From Phytophthora quininea (Eukaryota; Oomycota; Peronosporomycetes; Peronosporales; Peronosporaceae), in assembly GCA_011947345.1 (NCBI GenBank), contig JAAVTG010000071.1, forward strand, positions 1 through 64,000: a stretch of 64,000 nt of DNA, read 5' to 3'. Below, in pieces: positions 1-11,179 of this stretch (its first letter is position 1; the number at the start of each line of letters is the position of its first letter). The position numbers and the translations under genes were made by a program. Below the pieces are notes generated by a model. That model was given only the letters and a program-made list of their open reading frames with translations. It was not told the DNA's origin and made no database searches.

Positions 1-3000
1 TATGTGTTTACGAACGCGCGATCTGTCTTTAGCAAGTTTCGACTTCAGCCGAACAGAGGGATCAACTTTGGGCCGCACAAGTACAACGACAGCGCGCAAA
101 TGAAGCGCATTGAGATCCGGAATGATGGCGAGTTCCCTTTTAAGTTTCGCGTTCAAGGATCAAGTCACGATAGAAAAGAGCCTCTGTCGATAGCCACCAC
201 ATTGAGTGCTACCACGCTGAATCTGGGGCAGTTTGCAGTCTCTCCAGATAGCGGGAGTGTCGACCCTGGGGTTACCATGGGTCTCGATGTGTCATTCCAG
301 CCACGAGACTGTGCTGTCTATTGCGAAACCCTTCTCATCGAAGTCTCCGGTCGCAATGTCGAAGATGTAACCGAAACCAATATGCTGCTCTTCGAGTTGG
401 TGGGTGAAAGCTGCTACCCAGGCATCAATACAACCGACTACGATAACATTTTCGAGGAGCAGACCGTTGTTCGGTCTTTAGGTATCGAGTCATCTGGACC
501 GCCATCAGCATTTCGTTCTAGATCGTTTCCTGGCAACATTCAAACTGTCACGTTTGCCGAGAAAGAAAAGGTCTTCTCTTTTGGGCCATTAATTGCAGCT
601 GTGAATTGGAAAGGAACTGTCGAGCGCTTCAAGATATCCAATCCGACGAAAGTGAGCAGCACGGTGAGTTTTCAAGTCCAGTCGAACAGCGACCCTGGAA
701 TTCTTGGGGCCGACGGAGCAACGGAGGGATTGCAAGTATTCACTGTTCAGCCTGCGGTGTGGAAATCCCTCCTCTTGAGCACCGCTTCGTCAGTGTCTAC
801 TTTCGGCCCACTACTATCGCTTCGTTTCAGGCAATGTTCAAGGCAAAGGTCGAGGACAGTCCACCTCAAAGCAATGCTGTAGACACGCTGCTAGAGTTTG
901 AGATGCGCGGTGAAGGGACGATGCCGTGTGTGACCGTCATTGGGCCCACCGAGCGAGATTCTACCAGTGCCTTGTTGATGGATTTTGGGCGTGTGCGTTT
1001 GTCCAAGGCAAAAGATATGCGGCTGTCTCTGCGTAACGATGGCATTCTTCCCGCGACGGTGCTCTTTTCCATGCAAGCGAACCCAAACTTTCTTTTTGCG
1101 TTGGGGAATGGGTCGGTGGTGGTCCCACCGAAAGCGACGGAGACATTGACACTGCAGTTCCGCCCACAAAAGGTTCATGAAGAGCCCACAGCGGTACAGT
1201 TGAAAATCACCGTGCAGAACAATCCATTTGAGGAGACAACATTTAAGCTCTTTGGGACTGGTTACCGGGAGATCCTGGCTTTTGAAGACCTACCTCATGG
1301 CCTTGAGGACCAGCTTCGTTTTGATGACATTCGCCTTCCGGGGGATGTGAGGTCTTAGATGAACCTAGAACCTCGCAATCATCTTTGAATGCTGGGGAAT
1401 ATGTGGCGAGGGACACCAAGGTGTTTTCTCTGTGCAACCAATCGTCTGCCATTGTGCGGTTTGAGTGGCCAAGGTCTGCGCCGTTCACTTTTTCTCCTGC
1501 GGTTGGGCATCTTCAACCAAAGGCGCACAAGTTGATCCGAGCGAGTTTCGAACCGGAGTCAGGTAGTTCCAGTGCGATTGTATACCGAAATCATCCTATC
1601 GCCTTAAGTGCCCAGCGGATCGCTTACGAAGACAGCGAGACTGCTCAAAACAATGACAGTGGTTGGGACGAGTCTATCCTAACGGTATCGTTTGATGGAC
1701 AGAATGGGGCCGGCAGCGTGCTCAAGCAGTCCACAGTGGAGCCCGAGTATGAATCGATTGGACCGCCATCAACGCTATCGTTGAGCTGTTTTGCCGCTGC
1801 CGACGTACTGGCCTTTGAATGTGATACAACGTCCATTGCCTTTCGCAAGACATTTATTCTACAAGTATGCACGCACAAAATCACCCTGCAGAACACAAGC
1901 AAGATCAAAATGACGTATTCGTGGAGGTGGGAACCTGACCAACCAGAAGTCTTTGGGGGCTGGATGAGAGCTGTCCTTTTACCGTGACCCCGAAAGTGGC
2001 TTCATCGGCGGGGAGGAAGCTCAAGTCTTTACCATAACTTTTGCTCCGATTGAGGTAAATGACTATTGCTACTGCTTGTGCTTGGACAACCGCATGCAAG
2101 GAGACGCTTGGCATGCGCTGAAACTTAAGGTTCGCGGCAGCTCCCTACGACCTGCTTGCCACTTTGACGTTGATAGGAGTGATTATGCGCAATGGCGAGC
2201 ACCCAATCTTGTTGGTCCTCACGGGGAGTTGGGACCACTTGATCCGTCCGTAAAGGTGATAGAAATGGAATCATTGGGTGTTCGTGTTCGCAACACGCGA
2301 CGGTTTTTCGTCGTGAACCCGACAAACGTATCGTATGAGTTTTCATGGATTCCCCATGGAGAAAGCAACTCTTGTTTTCGATGTGCCACCCCAAAAGGCC
2401 TGATGCTGGCTGGTAAACGTTGCGAGATGATTTTCGAGTTCACTCCGCAGCAATTGGAACTTCAAGAAATGTTTTGGTACTTCAAGATCCCCCACTTCCA
2501 GGTAAACCAGCTGTTTCTGTTTGTCGGTACAACGATTGAGCCTCGCGTCTCGCTGGATCGCGGAAGTGTCAACTTTAACACGCTACTGATTGGGACGAAG
2601 ACAGCGCAGAGCATTGCATTGGTGAATCAGGAGCATATACCATTCAATTTTGTGTTTGACAGGAGTTCGCTGGACTTTGCCGGAGAAGTGCCTGCACTCG
2701 TTGTTCACCCCTAAGCGGAGTGATTCCGCCAAATAGTCGAACTTCAATCGAGATCGAGTTCGTTCCAACAGAGGAAAAGTCCTACAGCTTCAATTTGAAC
2801 TGTATTGTCAAGAGAAAGCCCACACGGTTGTCGCTCAACGTCAAAGGAGAAGGTTACAGCATTCACGATTCACTGACCCTGGCAGCTGACGACCGGAATG
2901 AGAGTTGGCCTGTGGTGCTCGGCTCGGGGAACGTCCTTGACTTTGGGGCTGTGCGTGTAAACGAGGAAGCCCAACGTCATGTCATGATCCACAATAGCGG

Positions 3001-5728
3001 CAAGTTCAACTTTGACTTTAACTGGGGGATGGCTCGGCAACCTCCGGCCTTTACAATTGAGCCGATGCAAGGAACAATCAAGAAAAATGACAAGGTCTCG
3101 TGTCGGTTAGTGTTTGCTCCATCAACGCAAACGTCTCTGGACGGAACTCAGTTGACCTGCACTGTCGCTGGCTCTCGCAACTACGTATTTGCACTCCACG
3201 GCAATGCGGTGCCTCCGATGCTACAGTTCTCGTTCACATCGCACGATTTTGGCCCTTGTTTCATCGCAGAAAGTGACTCGGTGCCTATGGCAGAAACGAT
3301 TACACTGACTGTCTTTAATATGGACCCTGAAAGTGGAATTGACATGGACTGCTTGTTCGAGAAGAAGCCCCACCTGCGGGTTGATTGTCCACCAACTGTG
3401 TTAGGACCGCGCGAGACGGCTCACATACCGATTACATTTATTGCTCGCCATGAAGTCGCGTATCTGGAAGTTATCCCGTTCACTATTAATGGCTCGTCAA
3501 CCGTCAACATCAGTGTCCGAGGCGAAGGCGTTCTGCCAAAGGTGGAACTTGTGAATTCCTCCATGCAGATGGTTATCCTAGGCAATCTACAAACTGGTCA
3601 ACAAACTGCGCGGACAGTTAAAATTGTAAATCGCTCCAGGCGCAAAACTGTGGTGGAATGCATTGATTTGGCTCGACCAGGAATCCCATCGCTCGATTCG
3701 CTGGGGGTCTGTGTCTTTCCGCAGCATGAAGTGTCTCTCCGACCCAAGGAAAGTGCGGACATCGAATTCCGCTTCGCTCCGACACTGCGAACACCCAGCT
3801 TTCAGAAAGATGTGCATCTCCGCGTCGGTGGGAGCACAAAGAAGCTGTTAACTCTGTCGGGGTGCTGTCAAGGCATTGAGGTTGCACTGGAAACCGATAC
3901 GCTTTCATTCGGCCCAGTGTGCTTGGGGAGTCAGCTGGTTCGAAAAGTGCGTTTGCAGAACCGTGGCGATGTCGCGACCAAATTTCATTGGAACGCTCGC
4001 GAATTTGCGCCAGACTTTATGGTTTCGCCACCCGAAGGCATGGTAGCACCAAACCAGCACAAAACCATTGAAGTAACATTCAAGCCGGTCGCTGTGAATC
4101 CAGATATTCGTTACGATCGAGTTACTTGTGTTGTTGAAGGAACCGCCCCCGTTGCGCTTACACTAGTGGGCTCCTGTGTTCCTCAGGCAACATCCTCAAT
4201 ACAAGACATTCAGTTCGAGTCGCGAGTGCGGGAGGAAAGTCACAAGACTGTTACCATTGAGAATACGACAGCATCTCCATGGAACCTGTTCCCTGTCGTA
4301 CAGGGCGATCACTGGTCATGTCCAGAGAACGTATTGGTTCCAGCACTCGGGAAAGCGAGTCTGGATGTGCTGTATTGGCCCCTTACGATGACAAGGCAGA
4401 ACTCTCAGGAGGAATTTGATTCTCAACGACCTACTGTGCACAATGGATCCATCTTCCTGGCCATTCCTGATGGCAGCGCGTTGCTTTATAATATCTTCGG
4501 AAAGGCGTCTGCACCACTGCCTGCTGAGCCAATTTCCCTGACAACGGCAGCCAAGAAGACGCTGTCAATATCGATCCCCGTCAAGAACTGGCTGAAGAAC
4601 GCGCAAACGCTTGCTGTAGATATCCAGAAACCGGCGGCAAACGAGGCAATTGTCATACAGGGGCCGGCTTCGATCCTCCTCCACGCCAACTCGACACGCA
4701 ACTACAACATGAAGTTTTTCTGCTACACGGAAGGACGTGTGGAGATATCGGTGCGCTTGGTGAACCCAGAGAGTGGCGAGTACCTCGTACAGGATATCCG
4801 TGTTGCTGTTTCGAAAGCAGTTGACGTGGACACTCTGTACTTTGAGGCGCCTGTGCGCCAGACCGCCAAGAAAACTGTGGCCATCGAAAACCCCTTCGAT
4901 CCCCACCACCAGGTGAATTTCGTGGATAAAGTGCATTGGTGGAAGTGCTCCAGTCCTGCTGTTCGTGTCCGACAGCTCAACGAGATAAGCGGCCGAACTG
5001 AAGGCACTTACGAGATTGAATACCGACCAACCTTACATTCAGAGACTCCTATCCAAGCCCGCCTCACGATTAGCTTTGTTGAGTTGGGCGAGTTCACGTA
5101 CAATCTCGTGTTAGCGACACAGTCGGTTGGTCCTGAGCGCATTTTGTACTTCAAGGCACCCTTAGGCGGCTTTCAAACCCAGACGTTCACGTACACCAGC
5201 TACGCGACTGGTTCCGGTGAATTAACGTGCTCTGTGCAAGACCCGACGTCTTTTTCCGTGCCTGCAGTGTGCAAAGTCGAAGGCTCATCTTCTTGGGAAG
5301 GAACAACGGAATCGCTACTCATTAAGTTTGAACCGGAAGCTATTGGAGAGTTTCGTGACACACTCACGCTGTTTTCTGATGCCGTTGGCGAATACAAGTG
5401 CACGCTGCAGGGACTGTCCGTTCCTCCACTCCCACAAGGCCCCTACCTGTTTTCGGTCGCGGCTTGGAAGGAGATTGAGTTCAAAAATGTGTTTTCGACA
5501 TCAATGGACTTTGAGGTCATGGTAGACAACCCTCTATTCGTTGTGTCAACTAGCTCCCTGTTCATCGCCGCAAAGGCGTCCAAGACGATTACAGTGAAAG
5601 TGGACCTCACTGGTGCTTCACCCAGAGGCGACAAATCTGGCAACGAGACATGCAAACTGTTCGTGACTTGTCCGCAGCTGAAGGAACTCCCTCCATGGGT
5701 GTATTACTTGGAAGCGACGTCAACGTAG
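1..5728 (+). CDS. HYDIN-like: HYDIN-like ASH/MSP-repeat axonemal protein, C-terminal part, frameshifted
   Basis: The reading frame is open at the left edge, so the N-terminus lies outside the window. About 1,900 residues of repeated immunoglobulin-like ASH/MSP modules are visible. Each has a strand pattern such as 'LDFGAVRVNEEAQRHVMIHN' or 'LSFGPVCLGSQLVRKVRLQN', followed by an F-x-P segment. This is typical of HYDIN and related CFAP proteins of the central pair in motile cilia, which fits zoospore flagella. The last 1,002 residues (2720-5728) form one uninterrupted frame ending at TAG. Upstream, the frame changes four times: near 755-765, at a G5 run (1340-1344), at a G5 run (1955-1959) and at a C4 run (2708-2711). 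No GT-AG intron explains the changes, and protein-like sequence resumes at once, so one-base indels or assembly errors are likely. It could instead be another ASH-repeat CFAP (CFAP47 or CFAP65). The family is clear; the exact orthologue is inferred. Confidence 0.8.
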
Positions 5729-5816
5729 GAACAAATGCTGTGCCGTTTGTTATTATTTGATATAAAACAATTGTGAGTCTTCACTTTGGGAAATGAGCTC
5801 GGAGACTAGCAGTCGT
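5729..5816. other. Convergent intergenic spacer between HYDIN-like and STN1-like genes
   Basis: Only about 88 bp separate the two stop codons. The stretch holds AT-rich sequence (TTATTATTTGATATAAAAC) that could serve as 3'-end signal for the HYDIN-like mRNA. Such tight spacing is usual for oomycete gene pairs. Confidence 0.4.
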
Positions 5817-7103
5817 TCAAGCCCCCTCAACCCAACGCAGTGGAATCCACTGAAAACTGTCGCGAGATAGAATAGCATCAGCAATCTCCGCAATTGAAAT
5901 GCCGTCCGAATGCTCTGCATAGAAGAACAATACAGTTAATTTTCATAAGCAAAAGAAACCATTGACCGACCTCGGAGCAACTGCAGAAGCGCGGGCTTCA
6001 ATGAGAGCTCGAAACTCTGCAAAATATAGCGATCCGCCTCGTCATCCTGCAAGAACAGGAGTCCTGCGCGATGTAGCTTTCTGAAAACGTGTTGCAGCGA
6101 TCGGATGTTCTTGATCTTGTTCGTGATTCCACTCTGGCGGTCTGTCTGCTATCGAACGAGACAAAAGTTCATTGACCACCCTACCACCACAAGCCACTTA
6201 CTTACACCATTTTCGTCGCCTACAGCTGTAATTTGAGCACTGAAAGCGACACGCAGAGCCTGAGTGTCGTCCATCTTCTGCCGGAGAAGAAATTCTTCGA
6301 GACTACCCAGCAAGACTTCGTCGTTAGCATCACGATCACTACTGGTCAGGAATTGCTGCTTGGCACGAGGTCGAATGCTTAAGCTGAAGAAAGCGTCCGT
6401 GGCAATGCTCCCCACTGGACTTCCTTTGGAGCAGCACCCGCCTCGCTCTGTTTCTCGTGTCGTGGCTCCGAGTAGTACGTCCCCACGAGCTCCATCGCGT
6501 GCGTCCAGTGCAGCAGCTCCTCGTTGGGGTCCTCCACCTTGGAGATCCGCAACACACGCAACTCTCTCGCCCTACACGTCAACAAGGAAGCCAAAGCTTC
6601 GTCAGTAAGTCCTGAGTGAGTGAGTGGGGCAACGCTCGTCACTGACGGCTCTGTGGCGTCCCAGTTCCTGTCCACATTGAGCTTTCCCTCCACGTGCACG
6701 AGATCTCCTAGAGCCACAGGGAGTACAGCCCGTCCCCCAAAGCACCGCCTGCACCAGCGCCGTGCCGTCGTCCACTAGGAATTCCACTGCGCTGCCTGTC
6801 AGTCAACAGTCGTTGCATCCCTTAGGCGCCCGCGTCTCACCGCGTTCCAAGCGCTCGACGACCGACACGACGACGCCGCTGCATTGCGCCTTGGTCATCA
6901 GTCGTGAATGCCATAGCCCCGCCGTTTTCCAGCGCCACGCGTGACTCCCAGGAAGCCCTTCCAAGCCGCGCAAGTCGCAGGCAATGTGACGACCAAAGAG
7001 CTTTACGAAGCTCTGCGGCAACAAGAGTCAGCGGGCACACACACACACCGATGTAGGCGCGTCTTACCCAAGCGAGCGGGTCTTTTCCGAGCACGTGATG
7101 CAT
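5817..7103 (-). CDS. STN1: STN1-like CST complex subunit (OB-fold), five exons
   Basis: STN1 binds telomeric single-stranded DNA with CTC1 and TEN1 and helps lagging-strand fill-in. I resolve five exons: 7103-7068, 7012-6841, 6786-6206, 6148-5971 and 5914-5817 (TGA). The four introns are 55, 54, 57 and 56 nt, all GT...AG (for example GTAAGA...CCGCAG and GTAAGT...GATAG), and the phases join correctly. The N-terminus reads LGKDPLAW then SFVKLFGRHI, like STN1 'LDPVFLAFARLYI'. The OB-fold follows: GVVVSVVERLER, then across intron 2 VEFLVDDGTALVQAVLW, then VALGDLVHVEGKL. Exons 4-5 encode a helical, winged-helix-like end (IKNIRSLQHVFRKLHRAGLL). The frame slips twice in exon 3, at a C5 run (6734-6738) and a C4 run (6410-6413); one base at each restores it. 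The gene converges on HYDIN, 89 bp apart. The assignment rests on motif recall, not a search. Confidence 0.72.
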
Positions 7104-7386
7104 TTATTTTTCAATTTGGCTTATTTCAATACCCGGGGCACTATTTATTTGCAAATAAATAGCGTCGATAACGACAAGGACTGAGCAGCACAAGGTCCCA
7201 ATCCTCGTCCCTCGCCATACCAGAGGCGGAGTCCACGTCTTGAACTGCTGCAAGAGGCGGTTTCCTCGCACGATCCGTTAATCAAAACTCTCAGTCGATG
7301 TACGATAGAAGAACACTGTTAACCAACGTCTGTCATCGTCAGGGCGGATCGGCACGCACAGAGTTCAATGCGATACATGGGACGAG
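7104..7386. other. Upstream region of STN1-like gene; no gene seen
   Basis: This presumably contains the STN1 promoter on the minus strand. It holds AT-rich stretches (7105-7160, including a TATTTATTTGCAAATAAATAG imperfect palindrome near 7143-7162). No coding sequence is convincing. It marks the boundary between host genes and the transposon-rich remainder. Confidence 0.35.
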
Positions 7387-8159
7387 GTGAAGGCCAAGCT
7401 TTGGGACATCATCCAGCGCGAGTTGAAGCCATTAGCTGTTCTAACTGGAACTCCACCAGTATGGACAATTGATGAGCATGACTCAGCAATCGAGATGTTC
7501 GAGAAGTACACTTCCATGAGGATGAACACCAAAATGCTGGATCCATGGACAAGTGCAAAAGATCGTCGATATCTGTTGAAAACCCAGCACGAAACAGTCT
7601 TGCTATCTGTCTACAAGTACGGCAACGAGATATTGACCGTTGGCTATCTTGCAGACTTTGAAGACTAGTGCATTGGTCCGGCTGCAACCGATCGTGGAGG
7701 TGCTGCGACAGAAGAACTCCACCAACTCATGATCAGTTCACTGAAGGAGAAATGGGGCGCTACATTCACCGCACAGGATATATCATGGCGTCTGTGGGCT
7801 TCGTTCGTTCTCAAAAAACAAGACCTCAGCACGAGCGAGAAATCACCAAAGGACCGCCGCCAAACCTGGTGACTCAGTTCAGGCCTGCGCTAAATGCAAG
7901 CGACCAACACTTACAGCGTGTGCAGCGCAGCGTAAAGATGGCAAAGAAGGTCGTACAAGGCATGCAGGCAAAGATCAAGCACTTCGCGGAAACGGTTCAA
8001 GTGCTGCATACTGCCATCGTCCCCATGAACCAAATGCTGGAGAAGCATACGAATGTGATCGAGGCAATGGATGAGGATGTGGTGATACAACCAGATAGCA
8101 CAGAGGTCATGTCCGCGTTAGCTGCCATTCCGAATCAAGAGGACGTCGACCATGCCTAA
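7340..8159 (+). pseudogene. Unrecognised ORF pair, helical protein remnant
   Basis: Two adjacent reading frames (7387-7668 and about 7690-8159) read like one protein broken by a stop and frameshifts. The first has a charged, helical segment (KAKLWDIIQRELKPLAVLTG) and WTIDEHDSAIEMFEKYTSMR. The second contains ATEELHQLMISSLKEKWG in another frame and a coiled coil (RVQRSVKMAKKVVQGMQAKI) ending with an acidic tail at 8159. I do not recognise the family. It lies directly beside a transposase remnant on the other strand, so it may be a companion ORF of a mobile element or a decayed repeat gene. Confidence 0.35.
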
Positions 8160-8195
8160 CACAACTGGTTCCTGATCAGCACCAAGCTCGAAATT

Positions 8196-9001
8196 TAGAC
8201 ATGCACCTCTTCAATCTTCATCACTCGAACGCTCATTGTCGTAATCACGATCACCTCGCTCCAAAAATTCCAGGAAGTCGTTCAGGTAGTAGACAATGCC
8301 AGGGTGGCAATGAATCTTGGCACCGTCCAGAATCCGCACGGAGCCTCTTCCTGGGTACTGGTGCACAGACTTCCGCAAATGCGCATGCACACGGCGGCAC
8401 TCGACGAACTTGGAGCGGTCAAACGTCCCATCCGTGTCATGTGTTTCCACGAGGCCATCCACAGAGACGAAACAAAGCAACGACACTCGTGGCTTCCGAT
8501 TGAACTCGCCACGAAGTGCGAGATTAGATTCTTTCTCTTCAAGCAGTAACCACACGAGCGGAGCATGCCCCTGTTGTCAAAACTGACTTTATCGAGGACT
8601 GGATGTTCATTTGCCACCGCTTGATTGAGTTCAGCTCCGGCATGAAGCGTACAATATCGTTGTTCAAGAACCTTCCATGTGAGCCCATGCTGCCGCAGTG
8701 CCCTCCACATCGTTGAGATCGAAATGAAGCGTGTGAATTTGAGTTCAAACGCAGCCTTCACTTCATCGAGAAATGCAACTGGGCGCCTCGCGTAGAAGCC
8801 CAGCAGCCACTCTCACTGCTCTGCCGTGGGTTGACCGTTCCGCTTTGTAGAGCGTCGCTGGTAGTCGTTGTGGGACTCGGAGAGCTGGATCCAGTTCGAA
8901 ATAGTGTTAATATACTCATCACCAATCGCATTTGGACAAGCCCAGATAGAAGTAGCCTTAGAGGGCGTGCATGATGGTGTTTGCCGACGCGTGGCGCCCA
9001 T
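8196..9001 (-). pseudogene. IS630/Tc1-mariner-like DDE transposase remnant
   Basis: Minus-strand fragments in two frames look like an IS630-Tc1 type transposase. A helix-turn-helix-like segment (FTRFISISTMWRALRQHGLT, about 8740-8680) is followed by an Asp-containing stretch (VSFDNRGMLRSCG, about 8580), which is the likely first catalytic Asp. Next come FNRKPRVSLLCFVSVDG and VRILDGAKIHCHPGIVYYL (about 8330-8280), the usual second catalytic Asp region. At least two frameshifts break the reading frame and no full-length ORF remains. I could not identify terminal inverted repeats with confidence. The fold is recognisable; the exact subfamily is inferred. Confidence 0.6.
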
Positions 9002-9041
9002 TGACCATCAGCTCAATGCTTGCCATTCTGCAGTTTGCTGG

Positions 9042-9473
9042 TCAGGGCGCAAGTGACCAAGACCAAGTCTCTCCACTCCACCTCGTCACCTCGGAAAATC
9101 CTCCTTCTTGAACGGGGAACCCGACTGGTATCGGGCCGAACAGTTGGGCGACGTGATGAGGCACATTGGGCCTCTGAGGTAGGTGGAGTGCAGACGTCCT
9201 TTTCGAGTCCGTGCGTTGGGGCTCACACGAGCTGGTTGTGCTTTTCTCGGTTTCTCTTTGACCGAATTGGTTGACAACATTATCATAACATGCGAGGCTT
9301 GCAATGTCTACTTGTCCTTTAACCCGAAGCGTAATTGCTTCTGAACCTTTCACACACCATAGACCTGTAATATTAATAGGCAAACGATTGTAGGCCAGAT
9401 TTGGCCACACTCGCACGAGAACAGGTACGCGTGAGGGATAAGTCGCTGTGTGGTGTGGTTGTACCAGAAACAC
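9042..9473 (-). CDS. Unrecognised 143-aa ORF, probably transposon-derived
   Basis: A minus-strand ORF lies just upstream (on its strand) of the transposase remnant. It has a hydrophobic, protein-like N-terminal half (VRVWPNLAYNRLPINITGLW, then ASLACYDNVVNQFGQRETEK) and a low-complexity C-terminal half. The N-terminal half is weakly reminiscent of transposase-associated domains, but no family motif can be named. It may be a broken exon of another DNA transposon. Confidence 0.25.
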   Translation of the reverse strand: MFLVQPHHTATYPSRVPVLVRVWPNLAYNRLPINITGLWCVKGSEAITLRVKGQVDIASLACYDNVVNQFGQRETEKSTTSSCEPQRTDSKRTSALHLPQRPNVPHHVAQLFGPIPVGFPVQEGGFSEVTRWSGETWSWSLAP

Positions 9474-10670
9474 AGAAATACTCTCAACGATGACTTTATT
9501 GGAGCTTTGCCTGATGATGAGTTCGAGGAAGACGACGCGTGGATTACTATGCTGAAGACAGTAGAGCCGTCGAAATGTTAAGGCAACACAAAGTTTAGCA
9601 ACAATACCACAGTCTTAAACAAACATAATGGAGCGATTCCTGCAGCCGATCTGTGGGTGCAAAATGTAAATCCTAAACGCTCCGATTAGATCTAGAAATA
9701 GGCCTCCACTCACAGCGTTCCTATTTATTTTTTGATTTGATGGCGAACTCCACGGACTTCTGCATCACGAAGAGCCTCGTCATGAAGTTATTGAAGCATT
9801 CAGCTTGCATCAGACGCAAGTGAAACTCCTAGATGACTCGAGGCAGGATCGTAAGGTCATACTACCCGCTAAATGCATCACTCTCGAATTTGCTTCAATA
9901 GATTAACAGCAGAAGTCTCTGCCAAAACAATCTCTTCGAGGAAATGGAACAATCTCCTCGCGCTGGATAGCCAGTATCTGCAACACACAGCTGATGCGCG
10001 CCTCGAAGGACTAGACGAAAATGCACCAAGCGACCAAGCAGGAGCACCACCTGCACATCTAGCGTTCTCTCTGCAAGCTGCTCCATACAACTAGCGCATC
10101 AATCAGCTCGACTTCGAGCTCGAGAAGATGAACTGTCGTGTAGGAGCACGGTCAAATTCTTGATTGCGTTTTTCCCACCCAACAGCACCCACCGAATACC
10201 GAAGACTCGGTAGGCTTGTTGTGGGCAATAGAACCTGAAGGTCCAGGATCTGCCCTTACACCGGGTCGAGAGATTACTTCTATGCGCTGTGGTTTCTTTC
10301 GGCAACCAGATCACGCTGACACTGGTCACGAGCAAGACTAAAGAGCTCCGCGCTTGTTAACCTTGCAGTCCCCCAGAAAGACGGATACCAGCACCGCACG
10401 ATCTTGTTACGAGAGTGCCGAAGACTGGCTTCGGCGGGGAAGGTAGAATGGAGTGTTCTCGGACTCCTCAGTTGCAGCGACGGCCCGTTGCTCTTCGTAG
10501 ACACGGCCAAACTCGCTCTCCTCGTCTTGTTGGCCTTGCTGGTGGGCTGACACGAACTACGACTCAGTAGACGTGCTCACCGACAGATATAATCAGTCCG
10601 CCGAGCTTGTCCTGCGTCTCGGGGCCTCACCGTAGACCGGACCTCGCTTGAGTGATTTGGAGGAAATGCT
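9474..10670. other. 1.2 kb without recognisable gene
   Basis: There are short ORFs on both strands only, none with recognisable domains. The + strand at about 9480-9580 reads a short acidic peptide (DDFIGALPDDEFEEDDAW) that resembles the N-terminus of some DDE transposases, but it stops quickly. The rest looks like decayed repeat. Confidence 0.3.
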
Positions 10671-10675
10671 GTTCT

Positions 10676-10745
10676 GTGTTAGTACCTAAAGAGCCTTAGA
10701 GTCTTTATCTACTCGTTCCCATTATCATATACAAATATCAAATAT
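10676..10745 (-). repeat. LTR fragment similar to 48233-48325
   Basis: The segment TGTTAGTACCT...TATACAAATATCAA can be aligned by eye with 48233-48325 (TTGTTAGTATC...CTATACAAATATCAA), which lies inside the LTR ending at 48502. Both share the spaced pattern of TCTACTC and the final ATACAAATATCAA. It is therefore probably a small leftover of the same LTR family. The strand is given relative to that LTR's element, and the boundaries are approximate. Confidence 0.35.
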
Positions 10746-11179
10746 AAATGATTCCATTTTGGTCCATTTTGGATCCCGGCAGACCCCCTCCGACGACGAC
10801 GACTCACAAAACGTCACGAGCCTCCAGCAGTTTCTCTATCAATAAGACAGTCCCATATGCTGGATAGCAGGAATGCCGGACTGGAGGATCGTGACGGGTG
10901 ACACGTCGGGTGGCGCAGCGACGTCATCGACCTATTTTAATATGTAGCCGCATAGTGCGGTCGATAGGTTGGGACGTGGGGACTTGATTGGCATACGTGC
11001 CAACAACTCCCTTTCGCCCAAGCACCACCGGACAACCGTCTTCACTTTTCGACGGATCCCGACACCACAGTACGACCTAGTGGTTAAGTCTTTAGAGATC
11101 GAGGAGTTCAAAGGGGGCTGCAGACCTAGACGCTATTGACTCAGGGGTTACTGCCTGGTTCACGAAGTTCAAGCCCCTG

